Source: Pedobacter psychrodurus (GTDB taxonomy: Bacteria > Bacteroidota > Bacteroidia > Sphingobacteriales > Sphingobacteriaceae). Taken from it: a stretch of 64,000 nucleotides of DNA. The notes under the pieces were generated by a model that did no database searches, was not told the DNA's origin, and saw only the letters and a program-made list of their open reading frames with translations. How positions within the stretch are numbered: position 1 is the first letter of the stretch; every line of letters begins with the position of its first letter. Positions 44,564 to 53,130 of the stretch are shown here, piece by piece. A program made the position numbers and the translations under genes. Where the stretch lies: positions 1-64,000 of the forward strand of contig NZ_SJSO01000004.1 of the NCBI RefSeq assembly GCF_004331735.1, written 5' to 3'.

Positions 44564-45376
44564 ATGGCCATTCTATCTGCAGATATGAACGATTTACAAC
44601 TTAGAACAGTAAATGTAACCAGATACGTTACGCCATTACGCGAGGGTGGCTCTATGCCCGCTATTGCTGAGGCTGATGATAATTTTTTATATGTACTGAA
44701 ATTTAGAGGGGCAGGACAAGGTAGCCGGGCTTTAATTGCAGAACTAATTGGGGGTGAAATAGCCCGCTATTTAGGCTTGCGTGTGCCTGAACTCGTTTTT
44801 GCCAATTTAGATGAAGCTTTTGGAAGAACAGAACCCGATGAAGAAATCCAGGATCTGCTAAAAGCCAGCGTAGGCTTAAATTTGGCATTACACTATTTAT
44901 CCGGAGCGATAACATTCGACCCTACAGTAACTACTGTTGATGCTAAACTTGCTTCGCAGATTGTATGGCTTGATTGTTTTTTAACTAATATGGACCGTAC
45001 CTGCAGGAACACCAATATGTTGTTGTGGCATAAAGAGCTTTGGTTAATCGACCATGGTGCTGCATTATACTTTCATCATTCTTGGCAGAATTGGGAAGAA
45101 CAAGCAATTAAACCTTTCTTTTTGGTTAAAGATCATGTATTGTTACCATGGGCTACTGAACTAGAAAGCGTGCATGAAGAATTTAGTAAACTACTTAGCC
45201 CGGAGAAGATCCAATCTGTAATTAATTTAATTCCTGATGACTGGTTGGAAGGCGAAACGAACTTTGAAAGCAAAGCGGAGCACCGTAATGCCTACACACA
45301 TTTTCTTACTACCCGATTAACTCATTCAACTATATTTTTAAAAGAAGCACAGCATGCAAGGGAAATTCTTATTTGA
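44564..45376 (+). CDS. HipA-like kinase (HipA_2 family)
   Basis: 270 aa (263 if the second ATG at 44585, which fits the family start better, is used). LRTVNVTRYVTPLREGGSMP and YVLKFRGAGQGSRALIAE form the N-terminal lobe; the catalytic loop is FLTNMDRTCRNTNML (~149-163) with Asp and Asn, and IDHGAALYFHH provides the metal-binding Asp. It is shorter than HipA toxins (~440 aa) and lacks the N-subdomain. Its end overlaps the DUF3037 gene by 23 bases. The pair recurs in bacteria, but its role is not established. Confidence 0.88.
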   Translation: MAILSADMNDLQLRTVNVTRYVTPLREGGSMPAIAEADDNFLYVLKFRGAGQGSRALIAELIGGEIARYLGLRVPELVFANLDEAFGRTEPDEEIQDLLKASVGLNLALHYLSGAITFDPTVTTVDAKLASQIVWLDCFLTNMDRTCRNTNMLLWHKELWLIDHGAALYFHHSWQNWEEQAIKPFFLVKDHVLLPWATELESVHEEFSKLLSPEKIQSVINLIPDDWLEGETNFESKAEHRNAYTHFLTTRLTHSTIFLKEAQHAREILI

Positions 45377-45737
45377 GTACGCTGTGATTCGCGTAATGCC
45401 GAGGGTAGAACGTGAAGAATTTATTAATGTGGGCATTATATTGTTTTGTGCTAAGCAAAAATTTTTAAAAAGTGTTTTTGCCTTAGAGGAGAAAAGAATA
45501 AAATCTTTTTCTGCTGAGGTAGATTTAGAAGAGTTAAAAGAAAACTTAAATGCCTTTGAAAGAATAAGTATGGCTGCAAAAGGATCAGGCCCCATTGGTT
45601 TATACGACCAGGCTTCTCGTTTTAGGTGGCTTACTGCAACCAGAAGTACTGTGGTGCAATGCTCAAAAGTACATCCTGGCTTTTGCGATGATGCCGGAGA
45701 GACTTTGTTTAGATTGCATCAGGAACTGGTTTTATAA
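45354..45737 (+). CDS. DUF3037 protein, partner of the HipA-like kinase
   Basis: 127 aa. FEYAVIRVMPRVEREEFINVGIIL at the start (shown as family core EYAVIRVMPRVEREEFINVG) and SRFRWLTATRSTVVQCSKVH later are the DUF3037 signature. It starts inside the kinase gene (23-base overlap), so both are made together. It could be a substrate, inhibitor or adaptor of the kinase; nothing in the sequence decides this. Confidence 0.85.
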   Translation: MQGKFLFEYAVIRVMPRVEREEFINVGIILFCAKQKFLKSVFALEEKRIKSFSAEVDLEELKENLNAFERISMAAKGSGPIGLYDQASRFRWLTATRSTVVQCSKVHPGFCDDAGETLFRLHQELVL

Positions 45738-45880
45738 AGGTTGATAATTACAAATGCTTTAGCTTAGGGCATGGCGCCAGGCGCTTGGCGTTTGATTTAC
45801 CTTAGCGACAGACCGTTTTCAGTTAAAGCAATCAAATCAATTTAACAATACAACAATTTATACCATTAACCCATCTATCC

Positions 45881-47794
45881 TTGCCAAAAGAATATTTCAA
45901 AAAACTTCAAGATTTGCTCGATACCGAACGCAACGAAGATTTACAATCGTACTTAAAACTTACTGAAAATACTTCGGCAGCCGATAGGAGGGCTTTGGGT
46001 TTAACCTGGTATCCTATTGCAATCAGGAATACTGAAATAGGTCGGGGCGATTATTTAACTGTAGAGCTGGAAAGAACTACCCATCAGGATTTTTCTCATC
46101 AGTTCCGTTTTGGTTCTGCTGTGGTATTGTTTTCTAATCACGATGCCAAAGCAGACCGGTTGGAGGGGATTATAAATCACCAAAGTGGTAGCAGGATGAA
46201 AATCAGCTTCCGTGTTGATGAATTACCAGACTGGACAAGAGATGGCAAACTCGGTGTAGACTTACTTTTTGATAATAATAGTTACGACGAAATGCAGAGT
46301 GCCCTTAAACAGGCTACGCATTTGGCAGAAAATGAATCAGAAAATAAACTGATTCGTATATTAACGAAAGGAGAAAAACCTTCATTTCAGGGAGAAGAGA
46401 AATTTATTATTCCAAATACGCTAAACGACTCACAGCAATTAGCGGTGAATAAAATTATTGCAGCCGATCATTTAGCAGTGGTTCATGGTCCGCCAGGCAC
46501 GGGAAAAACAACAACACTGGTGCATGCTATAAAATCGTTGGTTAAACACAGCGATCAAAAAATCCTGGTGGTAGCACCAAGTAATACCGCTGTTGATTTA
46601 CTTACTGAGAAGTTAGCTGCTGAAGGGTTAAAAGTAATCCGTGTGGGTAACCCGGCAAGGGTTTCTGAAAAATTGCTGGCGGCTACTCTTGATCATCAAA
46701 TGGCCGATCATCCAGAGATGAAAACGATTAAGGCTTTAAAAAAACAGGCCAGTGAGTATAAAAACATGGCCCACAAATACAAACGGAGTTTCGGTAAGGC
46801 AGAACGCGACCAGCGTAAGGCACTTTTTGATGAAGCGCATAAAATTGGAAAGGAAGTTGAAAAAACAGAACAGTATATTATGGATAATCTGTTTACTAAA
46901 GCACAGATTATCACCGCCACTTTGGTAGGCGCTAACCATTACACCGTTCGGAATTTAAAGTATAATACCATTGTAATTGATGAGGCTGGCCAGGCTTTAG
47001 AGCCGGCTTGTTGGATACCGATTTTAAAGGCGCAGAAAGTAATATTGGCCGGCGATCATTTTCAGCTCTCTCCAACCATAAAATCAAATGAAGCAGCCAG
47101 AAATGGATTAAGTAATACTTTACTAGAGAAAATGGTAAATCTTCATCCAGAGTCAGTTGTGTTGTTAAAAGAACAATACAGAATGAACAAAGATATTATG
47201 GGCTATTCATCTGAGGTGTTCTACAAAAATGAGTTAAAAGCGCATCACTCAGTTGCCAATCATTTATTATTTGAAGGCGATCAACCAATTCAATTTATCG
47301 ATACTGCAGGTTGTAGTTACGACGAAAAATTAGACGGAACAAGTACAACCAATCCTGATGAAGCTGCATTTTTAGTCAAACATTTAACGCATTTAGTAGC
47401 CAATTTAGCTGGTCAGACTTTAACTGATAGTTTTCCCTCTATCGCTATTATTTCCCCTTATAAACAGCAGGTTCAAATTTTAAATGCATTGGTTCAGGAA
47501 AATGAAATTTTAAATCCATATCGTAATAAAATTGCAGTAAATACCATTGATAGCTTTCAAGGGCAGGAACGTGATGTGGTTTATATTAGCTTGACCAGGA
47601 GTAATGGCGATGGAAGCATAGGATTTTTATCCGATACGAGGAGAATGAATGTTGCTATGACGAGAGCCAGGAAAAAGCTGGTTATTATTGGCGATAGCTC
47701 TACATTATCGAAATCTAATTTTTATGCTGAATTTATCCATTATGCGGAACAACTGAATGCCTACCACAGCGCTTGGGAATTTATGGATTTATAG
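45881..47794 (+). CDS. Upf1/IGHMBP2-like SF1 DNA/RNA helicase
   Basis: 637 aa from a TTG start; upstream in frame there is no ATG, and the N-terminus EYFKKLQDLLDTERNEDLQS fits the family. N-terminal 1B-like barrel (~60-130), then Walker A GPPGTGKTTTL (~206), motif Ia VVAPSNTAVDLL, Walker B VIDEAGQALEP, QYRMN, NTIDSFQGQERDVVYIS and the final VAMTRARKKLVIIGD. It unwinds nucleic acid with ATP; bacterial members are poorly studied. A helical insertion (~275-330) rich in Lys and Glu matches the stalk. Confidence 0.92.
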   Translation: MPKEYFKKLQDLLDTERNEDLQSYLKLTENTSAADRRALGLTWYPIAIRNTEIGRGDYLTVELERTTHQDFSHQFRFGSAVVLFSNHDAKADRLEGIINHQSGSRMKISFRVDELPDWTRDGKLGVDLLFDNNSYDEMQSALKQATHLAENESENKLIRILTKGEKPSFQGEEKFIIPNTLNDSQQLAVNKIIAADHLAVVHGPPGTGKTTTLVHAIKSLVKHSDQKILVVAPSNTAVDLLTEKLAAEGLKVIRVGNPARVSEKLLAATLDHQMADHPEMKTIKALKKQASEYKNMAHKYKRSFGKAERDQRKALFDEAHKIGKEVEKTEQYIMDNLFTKAQIITATLVGANHYTVRNLKYNTIVIDEAGQALEPACWIPILKAQKVILAGDHFQLSPTIKSNEAARNGLSNTLLEKMVNLHPESVVLLKEQYRMNKDIMGYSSEVFYKNELKAHHSVANHLLFEGDQPIQFIDTAGCSYDEKLDGTSTTNPDEAAFLVKHLTHLVANLAGQTLTDSFPSIAIISPYKQQVQILNALVQENEILNPYRNKIAVNTIDSFQGQERDVVYISLTRSNGDGSIGFLSDTRRMNVAMTRARKKLVIIGDSSTLSKSNFYAEFIHYAEQLNAYHSAWEFMDL

Positions 47795-47837
47795 CCATAA
47801 AAGTGTTACTTAAGAAGCTGAATGAGGAATTAAAGGA

Positions 47838-48020
47838 GGTGATAGCAATCCGGGCACGATAAAAGAAATCCTGGCCATTTAGCCGGATATTAAAATCTGT
47901 ATGTTTAGCGGGAATGACAGAACCACGCTAGCGCAAGGGTATTTGATGCTGGTGCCGTGGGCTTTATTCAGAAAGATGAAAATATGGGTTCTTCACTCGA
48001 ATAAGTAATTAAAGGTGTTT
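47838..48020 (+). pseudogene. Response-regulator receiver remnant
   Basis: The plus-strand frame reads NPGTIKEILAI, a TAG, then PDIKICMFSGNDRTTLAQGY; after a one-base shift it continues DAGAVGFIQKDENMGSSLE, another TAG, and VIKGV. This is the beta4-alpha4-beta5 half of a receiver domain, with Ser in MFSGND and the conserved Lys in IQKDE. The phospho-Asp half and any output domain are missing. It lies between the helicase and topB and is a relic, not a gene. Confidence 0.7.
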
Positions 48021-48024
48021 ACTG

Positions 48025-49878
48025 CTAAACTTTTTCCAGTTTCTTTTCTTCTTCGAGTTTGCCAGATATACTTGCCCCTGCAATTAACAGCTCGTGCGTA
48101 ATGGTTTTGGTATATTCTGTAATTTCTGATTTAAAATCTTTTACCGATGAGCCAGAACGTATTTCTTCTAACCTTTTTTCCCACTGTCCGGTAAGCTCAG
48201 CCTGCGCAATCTGTTTATCCTTAACAACTTCGTAAACAGCGAGTCCTTTATTAGTGGGTACTAGATTTCGCTTTTCCCTTGTAATATATTCTCTGGTGAT
48301 TAAGGTTTCGATAATAGATGCACGTGTTGCTGGCGTACCTAAACCGCTATCTTTCATCGCATAACGTAATTCTTCATCTTCAATCTCTTTGCCACATGTT
48401 TCGAGTGCTTTTAATAGCGAAGCCTCGTTATACATTGGCTTAGGTTTGGTTTGTTTTTCTAAAAGAGATTTTTCCGTTATAGGCAATTGTTCTCCAACAG
48501 CAACTTTTGGTAAGGCTGCATTGTCTTCATCTTTTTTATCGTCTTCTGGGTCGTTAAAAACAGCCCGCCAGCCTGCAGAGCGGATTACCGTTCCATTGGC
48601 CACAAAAGTGACTCCTGATTGAATGGTTATTTTGGTTAACTCTTTAAGGCATTCCTGGTGAAAAGCCTCAATCATACGCCCAACAACCATATCGTATACA
48701 GCTTGTTTATCTGCACTTAGCCCATAAGCCTGTTCGCCAGTAGGTAAAACAGCATGGTGATCGGTTACTTTTTTAGCGTTAACACTTCGCTTATTTAATG
48801 TAGTGGTTTGTAGAAACTGGGCTTGTTTTCCAAAATCAGGATGATCGGTGAATTTGGCAATCAAGTCTGGAACTCCAGCAAAAACATCATCACCAATATA
48901 GCGCGATCCGGTACGGGGATAAGAAACCAGCTTACTCTCGTATAAGTTCTGCAAAATATTAAGTGTTTGATCGGCAGTATATCCCTTTTTCTTATTGGCT
49001 TCTTGCTGCAAACTGCTTAAATCGTGCAATAACGGAGGTGGTTCTTTTCTTGGTTTAGCTTCAACGGCCGTAATGTTTCCACCTGTTGGAAAGCCAGAAG
49101 CCACATCCTCTACAAGCGCAAATAACTTTTCTACTTCTTCCTTTTCTTTATAATTCGAAGTTGATATAGCCTTAAAAATTTGCTCATCTTTAGAAAGCAA
49201 AATACTGATTTGATAATAGGTTTGAGGTATGAAGTTTTTGATTTCCAAAAAACGGGCGCAGATCATGGCTAGGGTAGGCGTTTGTACCCGTCCTAACGAA
49301 AGAACTGTTCTATTGCCTGCAGAAATACTTAGCGCCTGCGTAGCATTCATCCCCACCAGCCAATCAGATTCTGAGCGGCAATGCGCCGAATTAAACAAAG
49401 TATCGTAATCTGTTCCAGGTTTTAAATTTCTAAATCCATCTTTTATAGCTTCATCTGTTTGCGAAGAGATCCAAAGACGTTTGAAAGGTTTTTTGCATTT
49501 CAGGTAATAATAAATGTACCTGAAAATTAATTCACCCTCACGCCCCGCATCTGTTGCTACAATAATTTCGCTCGCCTCATCGAAGAGTTTTTTTATGGTG
49601 TTTAATTGTTTCCGAACCGCCGGGTCTTCTACAAAACCATCTTTTGTTTTAATTTTTCTAACGGCAAGTTTAAACTTTTGCGGAAGCATGGGTAAATGTT
49701 GCTTCCTCCAGCCAATAAAGCCATAATCTTGAGGGGGAGCCAATTGTAACAAATGCCCAAATGCCCAGGTAAAAGAATATCCTTTACCTTCAATGTATCC
49801 ATCTTTTCTGGTGGTTGCTCCGAAAACTTTAGCAAGTTCACGACCAACAGAGGGCTTTTCTGCAATTACAATCTTCAT
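48025..49878 (-). CDS. topB: DNA topoisomerase III
   Basis: 617 aa type IA topoisomerase. TOPRIM domain at the N-terminus (KIVIAEKPSVGRELAKVFGA with Glu7; ATDAGREGELIFR with the acidic DxD-like set ~109-120), then SLGRVQTPTLAM and the active-site tyrosine Tyr320 in LVSYPRTGSRYI. The zinc-finger tail of topoisomerase I is absent. It decatenates DNA and resolves recombination intermediates. The end is Glu/Lys-rich. It stands alone in its direction. Confidence 0.95.
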   Translation of the reverse strand: MKIVIAEKPSVGRELAKVFGATTRKDGYIEGKGYSFTWAFGHLLQLAPPQDYGFIGWRKQHLPMLPQKFKLAVRKIKTKDGFVEDPAVRKQLNTIKKLFDEASEIIVATDAGREGELIFRYIYYYLKCKKPFKRLWISSQTDEAIKDGFRNLKPGTDYDTLFNSAHCRSESDWLVGMNATQALSISAGNRTVLSLGRVQTPTLAMICARFLEIKNFIPQTYYQISILLSKDEQIFKAISTSNYKEKEEVEKLFALVEDVASGFPTGGNITAVEAKPRKEPPPLLHDLSSLQQEANKKKGYTADQTLNILQNLYESKLVSYPRTGSRYIGDDVFAGVPDLIAKFTDHPDFGKQAQFLQTTTLNKRSVNAKKVTDHHAVLPTGEQAYGLSADKQAVYDMVVGRMIEAFHQECLKELTKITIQSGVTFVANGTVIRSAGWRAVFNDPEDDKKDEDNAALPKVAVGEQLPITEKSLLEKQTKPKPMYNEASLLKALETCGKEIEDEELRYAMKDSGLGTPATRASIIETLITREYITREKRNLVPTNKGLAVYEVVKDKQIAQAELTGQWEKRLEEIRSGSSVKDFKSEITEYTKTITHELLIAGASISGKLEEEKKLEKV

Positions 49879-50080
49879 GAATGGGCTTATCTTTTCAACC
49901 CCAAAGATGATTAAAATATCGGCAACAGATTAAAAAAATTACTCACAATGCTATTTAACACTCGTTTCGGCAAACAATTATCAGATAACTTTGTCCAACA
50001 TTTGTTTCAGGAATTTTTATATCGAATTGATTAACAAATTGGTAATATCTTCATCTAACAGCAACAATTGATTTTAATGA

Positions 50081-50524
50081 ATGGATAAAATTTATGAACT
50101 GGCAGGAAATAAAATTAAAGTTGGGCTCGAGCCTCAGTTAATCCGTGTGTACAGTAATGCAGAACTTTGGGCTTATCTCGATGGAAAAGCAGATGCACGT
50201 TTTGAGCTGATGATAAATACAATTAAAGCCGATTATGAGCAACATTTTGGTAAAGCACTGGCTATCTCTAATGCTTCGCTTATTGTAGAAATCCTGGTAC
50301 ACGTGTACTGCGATTACCTGGGTTTGTCTTTCAACCGTATGGTACAAATAAAATGGGTACAGGCTTTGGTTAAAAAACTGCTCAAACGTGCCGAAGTTGT
50401 AGATTGTGGCGAAAAAGGGGTAGACAGTAACCGCTGGGTTTGGGATTTGCTCGCCAAAGGCAAATCGATCTTTATCAAGATCTTGCCTGAAAACCTAAAC
50501 GCCAAAAATATTAAGAGCCATTAG
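50081..50524 (+). CDS. Hypothetical protein, 147 aa
   Basis: No recognised domain. It is soluble-looking, mixed alpha/beta, with IRVYSNAELWAYLDGKADAR near the start and SNRWVWDLLAKGKSIF near the end. The 3' end overlaps that of the convergent L,D-transpeptidase gene by 4 bases. The codon use and start fit a real gene. Role unknown. Confidence 0.65.
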   Translation: MDKIYELAGNKIKVGLEPQLIRVYSNAELWAYLDGKADARFELMINTIKADYEQHFGKALAISNASLIVEILVHVYCDYLGLSFNRMVQIKWVQALVKKLLKRAEVVDCGEKGVDSNRWVWDLLAKGKSIFIKILPENLNAKNIKSH

Positions 50525-51306
50525 TCCATTTGAGCTGCTAAAATTTGTTCCTGATTTAATATAACACTTGCAGCCAGTGTTTCATTTAAAAATGATGAAT
50601 TGTATTGCTGGTCTGAATTGTTGATAAACAGCACCGTTCGGTCTGAAATGGTATTGATTACTTGATCGGCTAACTTAGCCGGAACAGCGGGGCAACCCTG
50701 GCTTCTGCCCAGTCTACCCAATTGATCGATGCTTTTTTGGCTTACATAACTTGCTCCATGAACTACGATAGATCTTTCTCGTGCATTGCTGTTAAAACCC
50801 TGGTCCATGCCATCCAGTTTAAGCGAACGCCCATGTTTTCCGTTATAAATTTCACCAGTTAAATAAAACCCTAAACTACTCTGATTTGAATTGATATTGT
50901 TAGAAAAATAGGATGGTTTATCGCCACCACTGTTTTGCCCATGTGCTACCCAAGTATTTAATATCAGTTTTTTGCTCGCAAGATCGATAATATATAAGCG
51001 TTTTTTACGGCTTTCCTGATCGAAATCAGCAATGGTTAAAATAGACTTGTTATGTAATAGGCCGGAATACTTCAAGTTATAAAAACCAGTTAAGGCTTTT
51101 TCAAAAACCTGTTCACTTAATCCGGCAGAATCTAAATGAACCTGATGGTAAATATTCGAGATATATTGCTTGTATAAACTATCTGCTGCGATCTGCTTAA
51201 CTACTTCTTGTTGAGTATAAGGAAGCTCCACTGCTTTCCAACTTGTTCCGACAATGCTCATACCCACTAAAAAAATCGTAGCAATGTCCAGGATGTATTT
51301 CTTCAT
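50521..51306 (-). CDS. Murein L,D-transpeptidase catalytic domain protein
   Basis: 261 aa with an N-terminal hydrophobic anchor or signal (~8-22). The catalytic domain (~100-225) has SLGFYLTGEIYNGKHGRSLK, then IVVHGASYVS and GRLGRSQGCPAVP with the His and nucleophilic Cys of YkuD-like enzymes. It would link or trim peptidoglycan peptides in the periplasm, or attach proteins to it. Single gene; convergent with the hypothetical at 50081. Confidence 0.9.
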   Translation of the reverse strand: MKKYILDIATIFLVGMSIVGTSWKAVELPYTQQEVVKQIAADSLYKQYISNIYHQVHLDSAGLSEQVFEKALTGFYNLKYSGLLHNKSILTIADFDQESRKKRLYIIDLASKKLILNTWVAHGQNSGGDKPSYFSNNINSNQSSLGFYLTGEIYNGKHGRSLKLDGMDQGFNSNARERSIVVHGASYVSQKSIDQLGRLGRSQGCPAVPAKLADQVINTISDRTVLFINNSDQQYNSSFLNETLAASVILNQEQILAAQMD

Positions 51307-51521
51307 TCAGTATGGTTTAGTTTGATATTGAGCTATTTATACGGTTATTTAACTCAAATGTTGCCCAAAACAATTTTTGTAGCGTTTTAAATACAATTGG
51401 TTTTACATTGTTGTGACTCAAAGGTAGGGTATATAGCTTTTAGGAATTTGATTTTTTTTTCTGAAAATTAATATCGCTAACAATTTTTTTTATTTGGTGT
51501 TATGTATTAAATCTGTACATC

Positions 51522-52970
51522 ATGAAAATTTTATTAACCGGAGCAAACGGTTACATTGGCACCAGACTACTCCCGCTATTGTTAGAAGAAAAGCACGAAA
51601 TCGTTTGTTTGGTTCGCGATAAGCGCAGGTTTATTTCAGCGTCTGATTTAAGTGATCAGGTTAAGATTATTACAGGCGATTTACTAAATGCAGAAAGTTT
51701 AAACGAAATTATAAAAGATATTGATGCTGCATATTACCTGGTTCATTCTATGTCTTCAAGCCAAACTGGTTTTTCTGATATGGAGAAAGCTTCGTCCGAA
51801 AATTTTTCGACAGCCATACAAAAAACCAATTGCAAGCAGATTATTTATTTAACAGGCATTGCCAATGATGAGCATTTATCCAAACACCTAGGATCGAGGT
51901 TGGCGGTAGAAGAAGAACTTAAATCATCAGGAAAAGCCTGTACTATTTTAAGGGCCGCTATCATCATTGGTTCCGGAAGTGCCTCATTTGAAATTATTAG
52001 AGATTTAACAGAAAAAATTCCGTTCATGATTACGCCCAAATGGGTAGAAACCCGTTGCCAGCCAATTGGTATACGTGATGTTTTGGCCTATCTGATTGGT
52101 GTTCTGCAGAATGATAAGGCCTATAATGAAACTTTTGATATCGGTGGGCCAGATATTCTAACCTATCGGGAAATGCTTTTAGGCTACGCTAAAGTACGTG
52201 GATTAAAACGCTGGATCATCACCGTTCCGGTTTTAACACCACGGTTATCTTCATTGTGGTTAAATATGATTACTCCAGTGCCTTATGCGCTTGCCAGAAG
52301 TCTGGTAGATAGCATGAAGAATGAAGTGGTTTGTAAAGATAACCGAATCCAGGTGGCGGTGCCCAGAAATTGTTTAACCTATGCCGAATCTCTACACCTG
52401 GCCTTTGAAAAGATTGATCAAAACTCTATAGTTTCGAGTTGGAAAGATGCATTAAACCGTGGTTATCTCCATTCGGATTTTATGGATCAGATTAAGGTTC
52501 CACAGAATGGAACTTTACAATATAAAGTTAAAATGCCCTTTGAACGCAAGGCTGAGGAGGTTTTCGAAAACATCTGGAGCATTGGTGGCAATAGAGGCTG
52601 GTATTTTATGGATTGGCTTTGGCATTTACGCGGGTTTTTAGATAAAATGTTCGGTGGAGTAGGTACCAGAAGAGGAAGAACCAGTAATATTGATCTTCAG
52701 GCAGGTGATGTGCTCGATTTCTGGCGTGTATTGCTTGCAGATAGAAAGAGTAAAAGATTGTTACTATATGCCGAAATGAAAGTGCCTGGTGAGGCATGGC
52801 TCGAATTGAAATTGGTAGAGTTTCATGGAAAAGCATTTTTATCGCAAATAGCTACCTTTAGGCCTAAAGGTTTGTGGGGCAGGGTATATTGGTATGCCAT
52901 GTGGCCCTTTCATGTTGTACTCTTTAAGGGGATGGCCAAAGAGATTACCACTTATAAACCTGGTAATTAA
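51522..52970 (+). CDS. SDR-type NAD(P)-binding protein with DUF2867 domain
   Basis: 482 aa. N-terminal extended/atypical SDR Rossmann fold (1-~290) starting KILLTGANGYIGTRLLPLL with GDL and AYYLVHSM segments; C-terminal DUF2867 START-like domain (~330-480) with FENIWSIGGNRGWYFMDWLW and EMKVPGEAWLELKL. Function unknown; related proteins are called NmrA-like oxidoreductases, and the second domain may bind lipids. The gene stands alone. Confidence 0.9.
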   Translation: MKILLTGANGYIGTRLLPLLLEEKHEIVCLVRDKRRFISASDLSDQVKIITGDLLNAESLNEIIKDIDAAYYLVHSMSSSQTGFSDMEKASSENFSTAIQKTNCKQIIYLTGIANDEHLSKHLGSRLAVEEELKSSGKACTILRAAIIIGSGSASFEIIRDLTEKIPFMITPKWVETRCQPIGIRDVLAYLIGVLQNDKAYNETFDIGGPDILTYREMLLGYAKVRGLKRWIITVPVLTPRLSSLWLNMITPVPYALARSLVDSMKNEVVCKDNRIQVAVPRNCLTYAESLHLAFEKIDQNSIVSSWKDALNRGYLHSDFMDQIKVPQNGTLQYKVKMPFERKAEEVFENIWSIGGNRGWYFMDWLWHLRGFLDKMFGGVGTRRGRTSNIDLQAGDVLDFWRVLLADRKSKRLLLYAEMKVPGEAWLELKLVEFHGKAFLSQIATFRPKGLWGRVYWYAMWPFHVVLFKGMAKEITTYKPGN

Positions 52971-53007
52971 ATCTATTTGCCTATTTTTGCCGCATAACGA
53001 ATGTAAA

Positions 53008-53130
53008 ATGCCAAAAGAAGAAAATGATTACGCTTTCTGGACCAAGTACAAGAGATTTGCCTCAACAGAAATTTTGATGTATTTAATTATGATTATTGGT
53101 ATCGGTCTTGGAATTATTTTTTTAAGCTAA
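53008..53130 (+). CDS. Small membrane protein, 40 aa
   Basis: Starts at ATG 53008 (MPKEENDYAFWTKYKRFAST) and has one membrane helix (MYLIMIIGIGLGIIFL) to the end. The charged cytosolic part and single helix are typical of bacterial small regulatory membrane proteins. A TATTTTTG -7-like box lies at 52982-52989. The last 17 bases overlap the end of the DUF3857 gene on the other strand. Family unknown. Confidence 0.65.
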   Translation: MPKEENDYAFWTKYKRFASTEILMYLIMIIGIGLGIIFLS

